Source: Mycobacteroides chelonae
GTDB taxonomy: Bacteria > Actinomycetota > Actinomycetes > Mycobacteriales > Mycobacteriaceae
Reading direction: 5' to 3'
Length of the DNA stretch: 64,000 nucleotides
NCBI GenBank assembly: GCA_014204435.1
Contig: JACHLF010000010.1
Span: forward strand, 62,001 to 126,000
The stretch's first letter is position 1. Every line of letters starts with the position of its first letter. Under the pieces are notes generated by a model, which was not told where the DNA came from, did no database searches, and saw only the letters and a program-made list of their open reading frames with translations. Below, in pieces: positions 19,468-28,932 of this stretch. A program made the translations under genes and the position numbers.

Positions 19468-20748
19468 TCAGGCCATTAGGAAATCCGGGAACGGTCGCGG
19501 ATCGTCCACCGGGCCCACCTGGCCGTCGCGCTCGGTGTACCTCAGCGCCGCCCCCCTGTCGACGATCTCACCGATCGCGTCCAGAAGGCGCGTGATGTCG
19601 CCCGGGGTGGTTCCCAAGCCGATGCTCGCGCGCAGCGCCCCACCCGGCGCACCCAGCCTGGCCAGGAGCGGATGCGCGCAAAATCTGCCATCACGCAGCC
19701 CGATACCGTGTTCGGCAGAAAGATAGGCGGCCACAACCGACGGCGTATATCCGGCGACCGTAAAGGACACGATGCCCAAGACATCTCGCCCGCTGTCCCA
19801 GATGCTCAGAGTGTCAACGCCTTCGATCGCATCTAGCCCGTCGCGCAGCTGAGTGGTGAGGGCATTCTCGACCAGACTCGCCTCGCCGAGAATGGCCAAT
19901 GCCTCACAGGCCGCGGCCACAGCCGCCACCCCGACGACGTTGGGGGTACCTGCCTCATGCCGCTGCGGACCGGTGAACCATTCCGCCCCGTCGACACTCA
20001 CATCACGAACCGCTCCGCCGCCGGCGAGATAGGGCCTCGCGGCATCAAGCCAATCGGCTTGTCCGACAAGAACTCCGGCACCGAATGGTGCGTACAGCTT
20101 ATGTCCAGAGAACGCGAGGTAGTCGATTCCGTTCCCCGCCAGATCGATTCGACGGTGGGGAGCCAATTGTGCGCCGTCCACCGCGATCCTCGCCCCGCAC
20201 CGGTGTGCTACGGCCGCAAGCTCGGCCAGCGGCAACACCTCACCGGTGACATTCGAGGCGCCGGTGACGGCCAGCAGCGCCGCGGGCCGGCGCTGCAGTT
20301 CCTCGTCCAGCGCCGCCACGGTATCGGCCACGGTGGCTCGATGCTCCACCACACGGGCGCCGTACCGCTGCCAAGTCAACAGGTTTGCATGGTGCTCGAT
20401 ATCGAGGACGACCACCTCGCCCGGCACCGCGGCGGCCAACAGACTGAGCGAGTCGGTGGTGTTGCGGGTGAAGATCACCTGGTGGCCCTCGGCGGCACCG
20501 ACGAAGCGCGCGACAGTCTCCCGAGCTCCCTCGTAGAGCCTGGTGCATACGCGCGAGGCGTAGCCGGCCCCCCGGTGCACGCTGGCGTAGTACGGCAGCA
20601 GCTCGGTCACCCGGTCGGCGACGTCGCAGAGCGCGGGCGCACTGGCCGCGTAGTCGAAGTTGGCATATCTGATCCAGCCACCCTGGGCCAGAGGAACTTT
20701 GGTATCGGCCCCGACAACGCGTGCGGTCGGTTGCTCGGACACTGACAT
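19468..20748 (-). CDS. Class V aminotransferase, cysteine desulfurase-like
   Basis: A PLP enzyme of 426 residues. The start of the fold (NFDYAASAPAL), an IFTRNTTDSLSLLA cofactor loop, the EHHANLLTW segment, the DGAQLAPH metal-like Asp site and the PLP lysine in SGHKLYAPFGAG (about residue 215) are visible. The late HEAGTPNVVG motif is also conserved. It resembles SufS/Csd-type desulfurases and related kynureninase-like proteins, but no suf genes adjoin, so the reaction is uncertain. The ATG at 20748 is chosen; 20760 is an alternative. Confidence 0.78.
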   Translation of the reverse strand: MSVSEQPTARVVGADTKVPLAQGGWIRYANFDYAASAPALCDVADRVTELLPYYASVHRGAGYASRVCTRLYEGARETVARFVGAAEGHQVIFTRNTTDSLSLLAAAVPGEVVVLDIEHHANLLTWQRYGARVVEHRATVADTVAALDEELQRRPAALLAVTGASNVTGEVLPLAELAAVAHRCGARIAVDGAQLAPHRRIDLAGNGIDYLAFSGHKLYAPFGAGVLVGQADWLDAARPYLAGGGAVRDVSVDGAEWFTGPQRHEAGTPNVVGVAAVAAACEALAILGEASLVENALTTQLRDGLDAIEGVDTLSIWDSGRDVLGIVSFTVAGYTPSVVAAYLSAEHGIGLRDGRFCAHPLLARLGAPGGALRASIGLGTTPGDITRLLDAIGEIVDRGAALRYTERDGQVGPVDDPRPFPDFLMA

Positions 20749-20994
20749 GTGACATCCCATCTCACCGGACCCGCCCGGCGAGTCCACGCTTGCCGCGCCC
20801 GGTTGAGCACGGCCAGGTCGTCACCTGGAGCACCCCACCGTGGAGGAGGGTTGCCGACCAGCTAGCCAGGGCTTATCGCTGGTTCTCATGACCTGTGCGC
20901 AGTCTGCACGTGGATCATGACCACCGTCAAGCGCATTGCGCAGGGTGATTTCAATCCCGATTTCCCGATCACCGCGTCATAGGGCAGACTGGCG

Positions 20995-21117
20995 GGCGGA
21001 GGGGAGTATTCCTTCGCTGCGGTGTCGTCATCACATCGGCCATTGTCGGTCCGGTCGGTGCCGCGGGCCGGTCATCTGCCGGCGGAAGAGACCTCCGGCG
21101 TTGTGGCGACCGGAGGT
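20995..21117 (+). ncRNA. yybP-ykoY family (manganese) riboswitch upstream of terC
   Basis: The leader carries both hallmarks of this aptamer: GGGGAGTA at 21001-21008 and GAGACCT at 21088-21094. CGGAGG (20997-21002) can pair with CCTCCG (21092-21097) as the closing P1 helix. The same 3' strand, ACCTCCGG (21091-21098), can instead pair with CCGGAGGT (21110-21117), which contains the terC Shine-Dalgarno GGAGG (21112-21116). The two pairings exclude each other. Ligand binding should hold P1 and free the ribosome site, the arrangement known for E. coli alx. TerC proteins are known targets of this riboswitch class. Confidence 0.85.
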
Positions 21118-21123
21118 TATTCA

Positions 21124-22089
21124 ATGCAGGTGTCCCAGCTCGAATGGATCATCACCCTGACCGTGACGGTCGCAATCCTGATCGTCGACATCGTCGTGAT
21201 CGGCAGGCGTCCCCACGAACCCTCGGTACGTGAAACCGCCACCGCACTCAGCATCTACGTGGGCCTCGCGGTGGCCTTCGGGCTCTGGGTCTGGTTCTTC
21301 CATGGCAACCAGTACGGGCTCGAGTTCTACGCGGGCTGGCTCACCGAATACAGCCTGTCGGTGGACAACCTGTTCATATTCCTGATCATCATGGCCAGTT
21401 TCAAAGTGCCCAGGATCTATCAACAGGAAGCCCTGCTGATAGGCATCATCCTGGCGCTCATCTTCCGCGGCATCTTCATCGCCCTGGGCGCGGTAGCCAT
21501 CAACCAGTTCTCGTGGATCTTCTACCTTTTCGGTGCGTTCCTGGTGTACACCGCGATCAACCTGGCGCGCGACACCGAACATGACGACGACGCCGACAAC
21601 GCCGTAGTGAAGTTCGCCCGAAAGCACCTGCGCACCACCGACACGTGGGACGGCCTGCGGCTGTGGGTCCGGGATAACGGGGCCAGACTTATCACGCCGA
21701 TGTTCCTGGTGATCGTCGCCCTCGGAACCACCGACCTGCTCTTCGCGCTCGACTCGATCCCCGCCATCTACGGACTCACCAAAGAGCCCTACCTCGTGTT
21801 CACCGCCAATGTGTTCGCACTCATGGGTCTGCGTCAGCTGTACTTCCTACTTGGCGACATGCTCAAACGGCTGGTGTACCTATCTCAGGGACTGGCATTC
21901 ATCTTGTTCTTCATCGGCGTCAAGCTGATCCTGCACGCCCTGCATGAGAACGAACTACCCTTCATCAACGGCGGCAAGCCCGTCCACGTACCCGAGATCC
22001 CCACGCTGGCAAGCCTTGCGGTGATCGTGGTCACCCTCCTCATCACCACGGTCGCCAGCCTGTACAAGACCAGACGAAGCGCCGCCTAA
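21124..22089 (+). CDS. TerC-family integral membrane protein, probable Mn2+ exporter (Alx-like)
   Basis: 321 residues with about eight TM helices. TerC signatures are SLSVDNLFIFLIIMASF and the DLLFALDSIPAIYGL segment, whose membrane aspartates are thought to bind metal. Family members Alx/MeeF export manganese, often to load exported enzymes. The ATG at 21124 follows GGAGG by 7 bases; the longer upstream frame is riboswitch sequence. Regulation is expected at translation by the yybP-ykoY leader. Stands alone, divergent from the aminotransferase gene. Confidence 0.88.
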   Translation: MQVSQLEWIITLTVTVAILIVDIVVIGRRPHEPSVRETATALSIYVGLAVAFGLWVWFFHGNQYGLEFYAGWLTEYSLSVDNLFIFLIIMASFKVPRIYQQEALLIGIILALIFRGIFIALGAVAINQFSWIFYLFGAFLVYTAINLARDTEHDDDADNAVVKFARKHLRTTDTWDGLRLWVRDNGARLITPMFLVIVALGTTDLLFALDSIPAIYGLTKEPYLVFTANVFALMGLRQLYFLLGDMLKRLVYLSQGLAFILFFIGVKLILHALHENELPFINGGKPVHVPEIPTLASLAVIVVTLLITTVASLYKTRRSAA

Positions 22090-22263
22090 CTGTAGCCGGC
22101 ACCGCCTGGTACCCACAGGTCGACTGGCGAGCCACCGTGGCAAACTCTTTTGTCTGGGGCAGCGCCCGCCCGGAGGCCCACTTCCGCGCGGCAGCGGGCC
22201 CAACCGCAGCCGGACCGATAGGCTCGCTGCGGTATCCCGCCAGCCCAGAGAACCAACGCGGAA

Positions 22264-25200
22264 ATGACGAGGAGCAGCGTGACCGGCCCCGACGAGTCAC
22301 CCACGAGCCGCGCACACCAAGAGGCACCGGATCCGGCACCTCAGAACACGCCTCACACCGCTGCTCCGGAAGGCCCGGCGCACCCGATACCTGCGCAATA
22401 CCTGCTCGGTAGGTCGGCAGCCCCGGCGCGCACCCTGATCGACATCCTGTACGCCACGGCCGCGGAGAATCCCGACGCGCCGGCGATCGATGACGGCACC
22501 ATCCAGCTCACCTACTCCGAGCTCATCGTCGACGTCGAGGCGAGCGTCGAATGGCTCGGTGCCCGCGGGATCGGGCGCGGTGATCGCGTCGGCATCCGGA
22601 TGCCCTCGGGCAGCTACTCGCTCTATGTCGCCATCCTGGCGACCCTGGCCGCCGGAGCCGCGTACGTTCCGGTGGACGCCGATGATCCCGATGAACGCGC
22701 GGCACTGGTCTTCGGCGAGGCCCAGGTCGCCGCCGTGATCACCCCCGACGGCCTCGTTCGCGGTCCGGGTTCCTCGCGCGGCTGGCGCGCCGCCAAGCCG
22801 ACGCCGCGCGATGACGCATGGATCATCTTCACCTCGGGTTCCACCGGCACCCCGAAGGGCGTGGCGGTGACACACCGCAACGCCGCCGCCTTCGTCGATG
22901 CCGAAGCACAGATGTTCTTGCAGGACAATCCGATTGGACCGGATGACCGGGTGCTCGCGGGACTTTCCGTCGCCTTTGACGCCTCCTGCGAGGAGATGTG
23001 GCTCGCCTGGCGCTACGGCGCCTGCCTGGTTCCGGCACCACGCTCACTGGTACGTAGCGGCATGGATCTGGGGCCATGGCTGGTGTCTCGCGATGTCACC
23101 GTGGTCTCGACGGTGCCCACCCTGGCCGCCTTGTGGCCCGCAGAAGCGCTCGAGGCGGTACGACTGCTGATCTTCGGCGGTGAGGCCTGCCCGCCCGATC
23201 TCGCCGAGCGCCTGGCCACCGGCGAGGACGGCGCCGCCCGCGAGGTATGGAACACCTACGGCCCGACCGAAGCGACCGTGGTGGCGTGTGCGGCCAGGCT
23301 CGATGGGGTGAGTCCCGTCAGCATCGGATTGCCCCTACCCGGTTGGGATCTGGCAGTGGTGGACTCCCACGGCAATCAGGTCGGCTATGGAGAGATCGGC
23401 GAGCTGGTCATCGGTGGCATCGGCCTGGCCAAGTACCTCGACCCCGAAAAAGATGCCGAAAGATATTCGGCCCTGGACACCCTGGGGTGGTCACGGGCCT
23501 ACCGAAGCGGCGACCTGGTACGCCTGGAAGCCGATGGACTGTACTTCCAGGGTCGCGCCGACGACCAGGTGAAGGTGGGAGGCCGCCGCATCGAACTCGG
23601 CGAAGTGGATGCAGCCTTGGTCAACCTGCCCGGCGTGAGCGGCGGCGCGGCCACGGTGCGTAAGACCGCCAGCGGCACCCCGTTGCTGGTCGGCTACATC
23701 GCCAGCGCCGACCCCAACTTCGATATCGCCGCGGCCCGCGCGAGCCTGGCCGAGTCGCTTCCTGCCGCGCTGGTGCCGCGGCTGGTCAAACTGGACGAAC
23801 TACCCACCCGCACATCGGGAAAGGTTGATCGCAACGCGCTCCCGTGGCCCCCGCCGGGGGCAGGAGCCGGCGACGAAGCACCCGAGCTGGGCGGAACCAT
23901 GGGCTGGCTCGCGGGACTGTGGCGCGACATCCTGGCCGCACCGATCGACGGGCCCGAAGCCGACTTCTTCGCGCTCGGTGGTGGATCACTCTCCGCCGCA
24001 CAACTGGTCGCGGCACTGCGGCAGCGCTATCCGCAGGTGACCGTGGCCAACCTGTACGACCAACCCCGGCTCGGGTCGCTGGCTACCTATCTGGATGAGC
24101 TCGCACCTCCCGCCGAGGTCGAACCACGAATCGTGAAACCGGTGCCGCGGCTGGCCGAGCTGGCGCAGTTGGCGGCAACCGTTCCGCTGACAACGCTCAC
24201 CGGTCTGCAGTGGGCAACATGGCTTGCTCTGGCCAACAATGTATTCGCGACGTTCAGCAGTGTGCCGTGGCTGGTCACCGTCAACTGGTGGGTCGTGCTG
24301 GCCGCCTTCCTGATCTTCATCACTCCCCTGGGCCGCATGAGCATCACCGTCATCGGCGCGAGGTTGCTGTTGTCCGGTGTCAAGCCCGGCACCTACGAAC
24401 GCGGCGGCAGCGTGCATCTGCGGGTGTGGATCGCCGATCGGCTGGCCACCGCCAGCGGCGCCGAGAACCTCTCCGGCGCGCCGTGGATGGTCTATTACGC
24501 CCGGGCGCTGGGTGCGCGAGTCGGTAACGGTGTCGACCTGCATTCCTCACCGCCGGTGACGGGCTGGTTGGATCTCGGTGACCGCAGCTCGGTCGAACCG
24601 GAGGTCGACCTGTCCGGCCACTGGGTCGATGGCGACAAGTTCCATGTCGGCCCCATAGTCATCGGCGACGACGCCACCGTCGGTGCCCGCACCACGCTGC
24701 TACCGGGCGCGGTCATCGGTAAGAACGCCGATATCGCACCGGCTTCCGGTGTGGTGGGCAGAGTCAAGAACGGCCAGTACTGGAAGGGTTCACCGGCCGT
24801 TAAGTCCGGCAAGGCACGTCACCCGTGGCCTGATTACCGCCCGCCCAGAGCCGGACAATGGGTTCCGATCTATGGGTTGACATCGATCCTGCTCGGCGGG
24901 CTCCCCCTGCTGGCACTGGCTGCCGGTTTGGCCGTGGTCGCCTACGGCATCCGGGATGCCGCCACTATCTGTGAAGCCGTTGTACCCGCGCTCATCTGGA
25001 CGCCCGCCGCGGCGCTGGTCAGTGTGATCGTGTACGCCGGTATCACCGTGATACTGGTGCGGATGTTGTCGATCGGTGTACACGAGGGCTATCACCCCGT
25101 CCGCAGCCGACAGGGATGGCAGCTATGGGCCACCGAACGCCTGATGGACGCGGCCCGCAACTATCTGTTCCCCATCTACGCCAGCCAACTGACCCCATGG

Positions 25201-26307
25201 TGGCTGCGCATCCTGGGTGCGAAGATCGGCAAGGACACCGAGATTTCGACGGCGCTGCTGGTACCCAAGTTCACCGAAGTGGACGACGGCGCCTTCCTGG
25301 CCGACGACACCATGGTCGCGTCCTACGAGCTAGGAGGCGGCTGGATCCACATCGCTAAGGCCCGCATCGGCAAGCGTGCATTCCTTGGGAACTCGGGCAT
25401 CACCCAGCCGGGCCGCAAGGTGCCCAACGACGCGTTGGTCGCGGTTTTGTCCGCGACTCCACACAAGGCCAAGTCGGGGTCATCATGGATCGGCAGCCCC
25501 CCGAAGCGGTTACGTCGCAAGGCCGATGGCGCAGATTCCGCGCTGACGTTCGAGCCCCCGTTTCGCCTCAAGCTCATGCGCGGGATCGTGGAAACCTGCC
25601 GCATCGTCCCGATCATCGTGACGTTCGCGATCGGCGTCGGGGTGCTGTTGACCTTGCAGACACTAGCCATCCGGTTCAACTTCTGGGTGGCCGGCGCGCT
25701 GAGTGGCATGGTGCTGTTGATCGCGGGCGCGGTGGCCGGCGTGGTCAGCGTCGTGGCCAAATGGCTCGTGGTCGGCCGGACCAAGGCCGTCGAGAAACCC
25801 CTCTGGTCGTCATTTGTCTGGCGTAACGAGGTCGCCGATACCTTCGTGGAAACCGTTGCCGCCGTGTGGTTCGCACGCGCCGCATCGGGAACCGTCATGC
25901 AGAACTGGTGGCTTCGCGGCCTCGGCGCCAAAATCGGCCGCGGCGTGTGGTGCGAAACATACTGGCTGCCCGAAGCAGACCTGGTGGCCCTGGGCAAGGG
26001 CGCCACCGTGAACCGCGGATGCGTGGTTCAGACCCATCTCTTCCACGACCGGATCATGCGGATGGCCACCGTCGTACTCGGTGAGGGCGCCACCCTCGGA
26101 CCACACTGCGTGGCGCTGCCCGCGGCCGAGCTGGGGGCCGGTGCGACCGTCGGTCCCGCCTCCCTGGTGGTCCGCGGCGATGTCCTACCCCCGTCCACCA
26201 GGTGGCAAGGCAACCCGATCTCGCCATGGGGCAAGCTGGATCCAATGGCACCGAAGAAGCCCAAGGGCGGCAAAGCTTCCCCAAGCAAGAATTCCGGGGC
26301 CGCATGA
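22264..26307 (+). CDS. Pls/PosA-like membrane-embedded non-ribosomal peptide synthetase
   Basis: 1347 residues in one chain. An adenylation domain (about 55-530) has IIFTSGSTGTPKG at 188-200, NTYGPTEATV, YRSGDLVRLEADGLY and SGKVDRN with the catalytic Lys. A carrier domain follows with LGGGSLS (Ser near 573). Then TM helices (from about 645, 862 and 1112) alternate with three left-handed beta-helix (hexapeptide) domains near 749-840, 979-1072 and 1212-1319. No condensation or thioesterase domain is seen. This is the build of Streptomyces epsilon-poly-lysine synthetase and relatives, where the membrane part joins amino-acid monomers. Product here unknown. GTG 22279, with GAGGAG before it, is an alternative start. 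Stop overlaps the next gene. Confidence 0.85.
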   Translation: MTRSSVTGPDESPTSRAHQEAPDPAPQNTPHTAAPEGPAHPIPAQYLLGRSAAPARTLIDILYATAAENPDAPAIDDGTIQLTYSELIVDVEASVEWLGARGIGRGDRVGIRMPSGSYSLYVAILATLAAGAAYVPVDADDPDERAALVFGEAQVAAVITPDGLVRGPGSSRGWRAAKPTPRDDAWIIFTSGSTGTPKGVAVTHRNAAAFVDAEAQMFLQDNPIGPDDRVLAGLSVAFDASCEEMWLAWRYGACLVPAPRSLVRSGMDLGPWLVSRDVTVVSTVPTLAALWPAEALEAVRLLIFGGEACPPDLAERLATGEDGAAREVWNTYGPTEATVVACAARLDGVSPVSIGLPLPGWDLAVVDSHGNQVGYGEIGELVIGGIGLAKYLDPEKDAERYSALDTLGWSRAYRSGDLVRLEADGLYFQGRADDQVKVGGRRIELGEVDAALVNLPGVSGGAATVRKTASGTPLLVGYIASADPNFDIAAARASLAESLPAALVPRLVKLDELPTRTSGKVDRNALPWPPPGAGAGDEAPELGGTMGWLAGLWRDILAAPIDGPEADFFALGGGSLSAAQLVAALRQRYPQVTVANLYDQPRLGSLATYLDELAPPAEVEPRIVKPVPRLAELAQLAATVPLTTLTGLQWATWLALANNVFATFSSVPWLVTVNWWVVLAAFLIFITPLGRMSITVIGARLLLSGVKPGTYERGGSVHLRVWIADRLATASGAENLSGAPWMVYYARALGARVGNGVDLHSSPPVTGWLDLGDRSSVEPEVDLSGHWVDGDKFHVGPIVIGDDATVGARTTLLPGAVIGKNADIAPASGVVGRVKNGQYWKGSPAVKSGKARHPWPDYRPPRAGQWVPIYGLTSILLGGLPLLALAAGLAVVAYGIRDAATICEAVVPALIWTPAAALVSVIVYAGITVILVRMLSIGVHEGYHPVRSRQGWQLWATERLMDAARNYLFPIYASQLTPWWLRILGAKIGKDTEISTALLVPKFTEVDDGAFLADDTMVASYELGGGWIHIAKARIGKRAFLGNSGITQPGRKVPNDALVAVLSATPHKAKSGSSWIGSPPKRLRRKADGADSALTFEPPFRLKLMRGIVETCRIVPIIVTFAIGVGVLLTLQTLAIRFNFWVAGALSGMVLLIAGAVAGVVSVVAKWLVVGRTKAVEKPLWSSFVWRNEVADTFVETVAAVWFARAASGTVMQNWWLRGLGAKIGRGVWCETYWLPEADLVALGKGATVNRGCVVQTHLFHDRIMRMATVVLGEGATLGPHCVALPAAELGAGATVGPASLVVRGDVLPPSTRWQGNPISPWGKLDPMAPKKPKGGKASPSKNSGAA

Positions 26308-27656
26308 CCAAACCAGGCAAAAAGGCCGCCAAGCGGCTACCCCCACGGCCTCCCGTCATCGATCCTTACCTGCCACAAAACGGCAACTACGGGTACCGGG
26401 TGTCACGTTACGAACTGGACCTGGAATACAAGGTCGCCATCAACAGACTGACCGCAACCGCGACAATCACCGCCGTCACCCTAGCCACCCTCAAGGAATT
26501 CACCCTCGATCTCGCCGACACCCTCGGCGTCTCGAAAATGACCGTGAATGGCCGACGTCCGACGCATTTCGGGCACCGCGCCGGAAAGATCACCGTCAAG
26601 CTGGTCTCCGCCATTCCCGCCGGCGCGGCGATGACCATCGTGATTCGATATGGCGGATCACCCCGCCCCATCAACAGCATGTGGGGCGATGTCGGATTCG
26701 AGGAGCTGTCCAACGGAGTGCTGGTGGCCGGACAACCGAACGGCGCGGCCTCTTGGTTCCCCTGCGACGATCACCCCAGCTCCAAGGCGAGCTATCGGTT
26801 CGTCGTCAGCAGCGACAGCCCCTACTGCGTTATCTCCAACGGGGAGTTGATATCACGACGCGTTCGTGCCGCGCACACGATCTGGACGTATGAGCAGCCC
26901 GAACCGATGGCGCCCTATCTGGCGACGCTGCAGATCGGTGACTACCAAACGGTCAAGCTTGCCAAGAACCCCGTCGCGATGAACGCGGCGCTGCCGTCGC
27001 GACTGCGCGATCGGTTCGAACATGACTTCGGCCGACAGCCGCAGATGATGAAGCTATTCATCAAGCAGTTCGGCCCCTATCCATTCGCCGCCGGATACAC
27101 CGTGGTGGTCACCGATGACGACCTCGACATTCCGTTGGAGGCACAGGGAATTTCGGTGTTCGGTGCCAACCACTGCGACGGAGAACGGCATTCCGAGCGG
27201 CTCGTAGCACACGAGCTGGCGCACCAGTGGTTCGGCAACAGCGTCACCGCCCGCCGGTGGCGTGACATCTGGTTGCACGAAGGATTTGCCTGTTACGCGG
27301 AATGGCTGTGGTCCGAAGAGTCCGGAGGACCAACGGCAGACGCGCGCGCCCGCCACTACCACCAGAAGCTGAAGGACCTACCTCAGGATCTGGTTCTGGC
27401 CGATCCGGGCCCACAATTGATGTTCGACGATCGCGTCTACAAGCGCGGGGCATTGACGCTACACGCATTGCGATTGCGCCTCGGCGACACGAAATTCTTT
27501 GCATTACTGCAGGACTGGACCACTCGATACCGACACAGCACGGTCATCACCGACGACTTCACGGGGCTGGCCGCCGGCTACTCCGACGAATCGCTGCGGC
27601 CACTGTGGACCGCGTGGCTCTATGGGAAGCAGCTCCCACCCTTGGACCGGAAGTGA
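26304..27656 (+). CDS. M1-family (gluzincin) metallopeptidase
   Basis: A 450-residue aminopeptidase-N-like enzyme lacking the usual C-terminal ARM domain. HELAHQWFGNS supplies the HExxH and WLHEGFACYAEWLW the third zinc ligand Glu. The exopeptidase GAMEN loop is represented by a IPLEAQGISVF segment, and a late Tyr region (DDRVYKRGALTLH) carries the transition-state tyrosine. The ATG at 26304 overlaps the stop of the Pls-like synthetase (ATGA), so the two are made together. It has no signal peptide and should be cytoplasmic. It may trim or recycle the peptide product; that link is inference from coupling. Confidence 0.88.
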   Translation: MTKPGKKAAKRLPPRPPVIDPYLPQNGNYGYRVSRYELDLEYKVAINRLTATATITAVTLATLKEFTLDLADTLGVSKMTVNGRRPTHFGHRAGKITVKLVSAIPAGAAMTIVIRYGGSPRPINSMWGDVGFEELSNGVLVAGQPNGAASWFPCDDHPSSKASYRFVVSSDSPYCVISNGELISRRVRAAHTIWTYEQPEPMAPYLATLQIGDYQTVKLAKNPVAMNAALPSRLRDRFEHDFGRQPQMMKLFIKQFGPYPFAAGYTVVVTDDDLDIPLEAQGISVFGANHCDGERHSERLVAHELAHQWFGNSVTARRWRDIWLHEGFACYAEWLWSEESGGPTADARARHYHQKLKDLPQDLVLADPGPQLMFDDRVYKRGALTLHALRLRLGDTKFFALLQDWTTRYRHSTVITDDFTGLAAGYSDESLRPLWTAWLYGKQLPPLDRK

Positions 27657-28912
27657 CCGACGCCGGGCCGAGCACCCGCTCCAGTGTCGCGCGGATCGGT
27701 GCGGCCACCGCCGTCAGTGCGATCTGCGGCTACACCGTGCTGTACCTGGCGGCACGTGAACTGGGGCCAGACTTGTTCTCGGTGTTCGGAGTCTTCTGGG
27801 GCGCATTCGGTTTGGTGACCGGTGCGGCCAACGGGCTGTTACAGGAGACTACGCGCGAGGTGCGGCTATCGCTTGCACAGCGCGACCGGTCACCGCTGGC
27901 CACCACCTTGCCGATCAGAATAGCCTTCGCCTTCGCGATCGCATCCGCCGTCGGAATCGTGGGCACGGCACCACTGTGGGCATCGCACGTTTTCACCGAA
28001 TTCCGTTGGCTCAGTGTGGCATTACTTGCCGGCGGACTTGCCGGGTTTTGTATGCACGCGACCACTCTGGGCGCGCTGGCCGGTTCGAGCCGCTGGACTC
28101 AATACGGCGTTCTCATGGTCACCGACGCAGGAATCCGTTTAGTGGTCGCCGTGGTCACCTTCGTGGCCACCCTCGGGCTGGTCGGATATCTCTGGGCGAC
28201 CGTCGCGGGCTCGATGTCATGGCTACTGCTCACCGTCGCCTCGAAGCCGACCCGTGAGGCGCTCAGGGTGCCGGCACTCGTCGACACCATGGAATTCCTG
28301 CGTGGCGCTAGGCATTCCATCGCCGCGGCCGCCGCCAGCGCCGTGCTGGTGATGGGTTTTCCCGTGCTGTTGCAGTCGACGGCAGGTGATCTGGGCACCA
28401 CCGGAGGTGTGGTGATCCTGGCCGTCACGCTGACGCGCGCACCCCTACTGGTGCCGCTGACGGCCCTGCAAGGCAACCTGATCGCCCACTTCGTGGATGA
28501 GCGGGACCGACGCCTCACTGCGCTGATCACTCCGGCCGCAATCATCGTCGGAGTCGGGGCGGTCGGTATCGCACTCGCGGCATCCATCGGCCCCTGGCTG
28601 CTGAGGACGGTGTTCGATCCGGCGTATCAGGCGGGCGGCCCGCTGTTGGGCTGGCTAACCGGCGGTGCGGTGGTGATCGCGTTGTTGACGCTGACCGGGG
28701 CCGCCACCGTGGCACATGCCCGCCACCGGGCGTACTCGGCGGGATGGGTTGGCGCCACGGTAGTCTCGGCGCTGCTGTTGCTGCTACCTCTCGGCCTGGA
28801 GGAACGGACGGTGATCGCCTTGATCGGCGGCCCCATTGTCGGAATCGTGGTGCACGTTGCGGCGCTGGCATTCTGGCGAGACCCCGACATCGCCGAAGAC
28901 ATCATCGACTGA
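27653..28912 (+). CDS. Polysaccharide/peptide flippase-like membrane protein (Rv3630-like)
   Basis: 419 residues, almost entirely hydrophobic, with about 12 TM helices and short loops. The pattern resembles Wzx/MATE-type translocases of the oligosaccharidyl-lipid superfamily. The GTG at 27653 overlaps the peptidase stop (GTGA); the much longer upstream frame is antisense-quality sequence within the peptidase gene and is rejected. In M. tuberculosis Rv3630, an integral membrane protein, precedes the GT2 gene Rv3631, so the order is kept, with a WS/DGAT gene inserted here on the opposite strand. Substrate not known. Confidence 0.75.
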   Translation: MTDAGPSTRSSVARIGAATAVSAICGYTVLYLAARELGPDLFSVFGVFWGAFGLVTGAANGLLQETTREVRLSLAQRDRSPLATTLPIRIAFAFAIASAVGIVGTAPLWASHVFTEFRWLSVALLAGGLAGFCMHATTLGALAGSSRWTQYGVLMVTDAGIRLVVAVVTFVATLGLVGYLWATVAGSMSWLLLTVASKPTREALRVPALVDTMEFLRGARHSIAAAAASAVLVMGFPVLLQSTAGDLGTTGGVVILAVTLTRAPLLVPLTALQGNLIAHFVDERDRRLTALITPAAIIVGVGAVGIALAASIGPWLLRTVFDPAYQAGGPLLGWLTGGAVVIALLTLTGAATVAHARHRAYSAGWVGATVVSALLLLLPLGLEERTVIALIGGPIVGIVVHVAALAFWRDPDIAEDIID

Positions 28913-28932
28913 GCGCGTCGGATCGAGCACCG

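Noticed and set aside
20886..20922. Direct repeat TCATGACC (20886-20893 and 20915-20922) upstream of the terC riboswitch
   Set aside because: Eight bases repeated once is expected by chance at this scale and it is not placed at a clear promoter.
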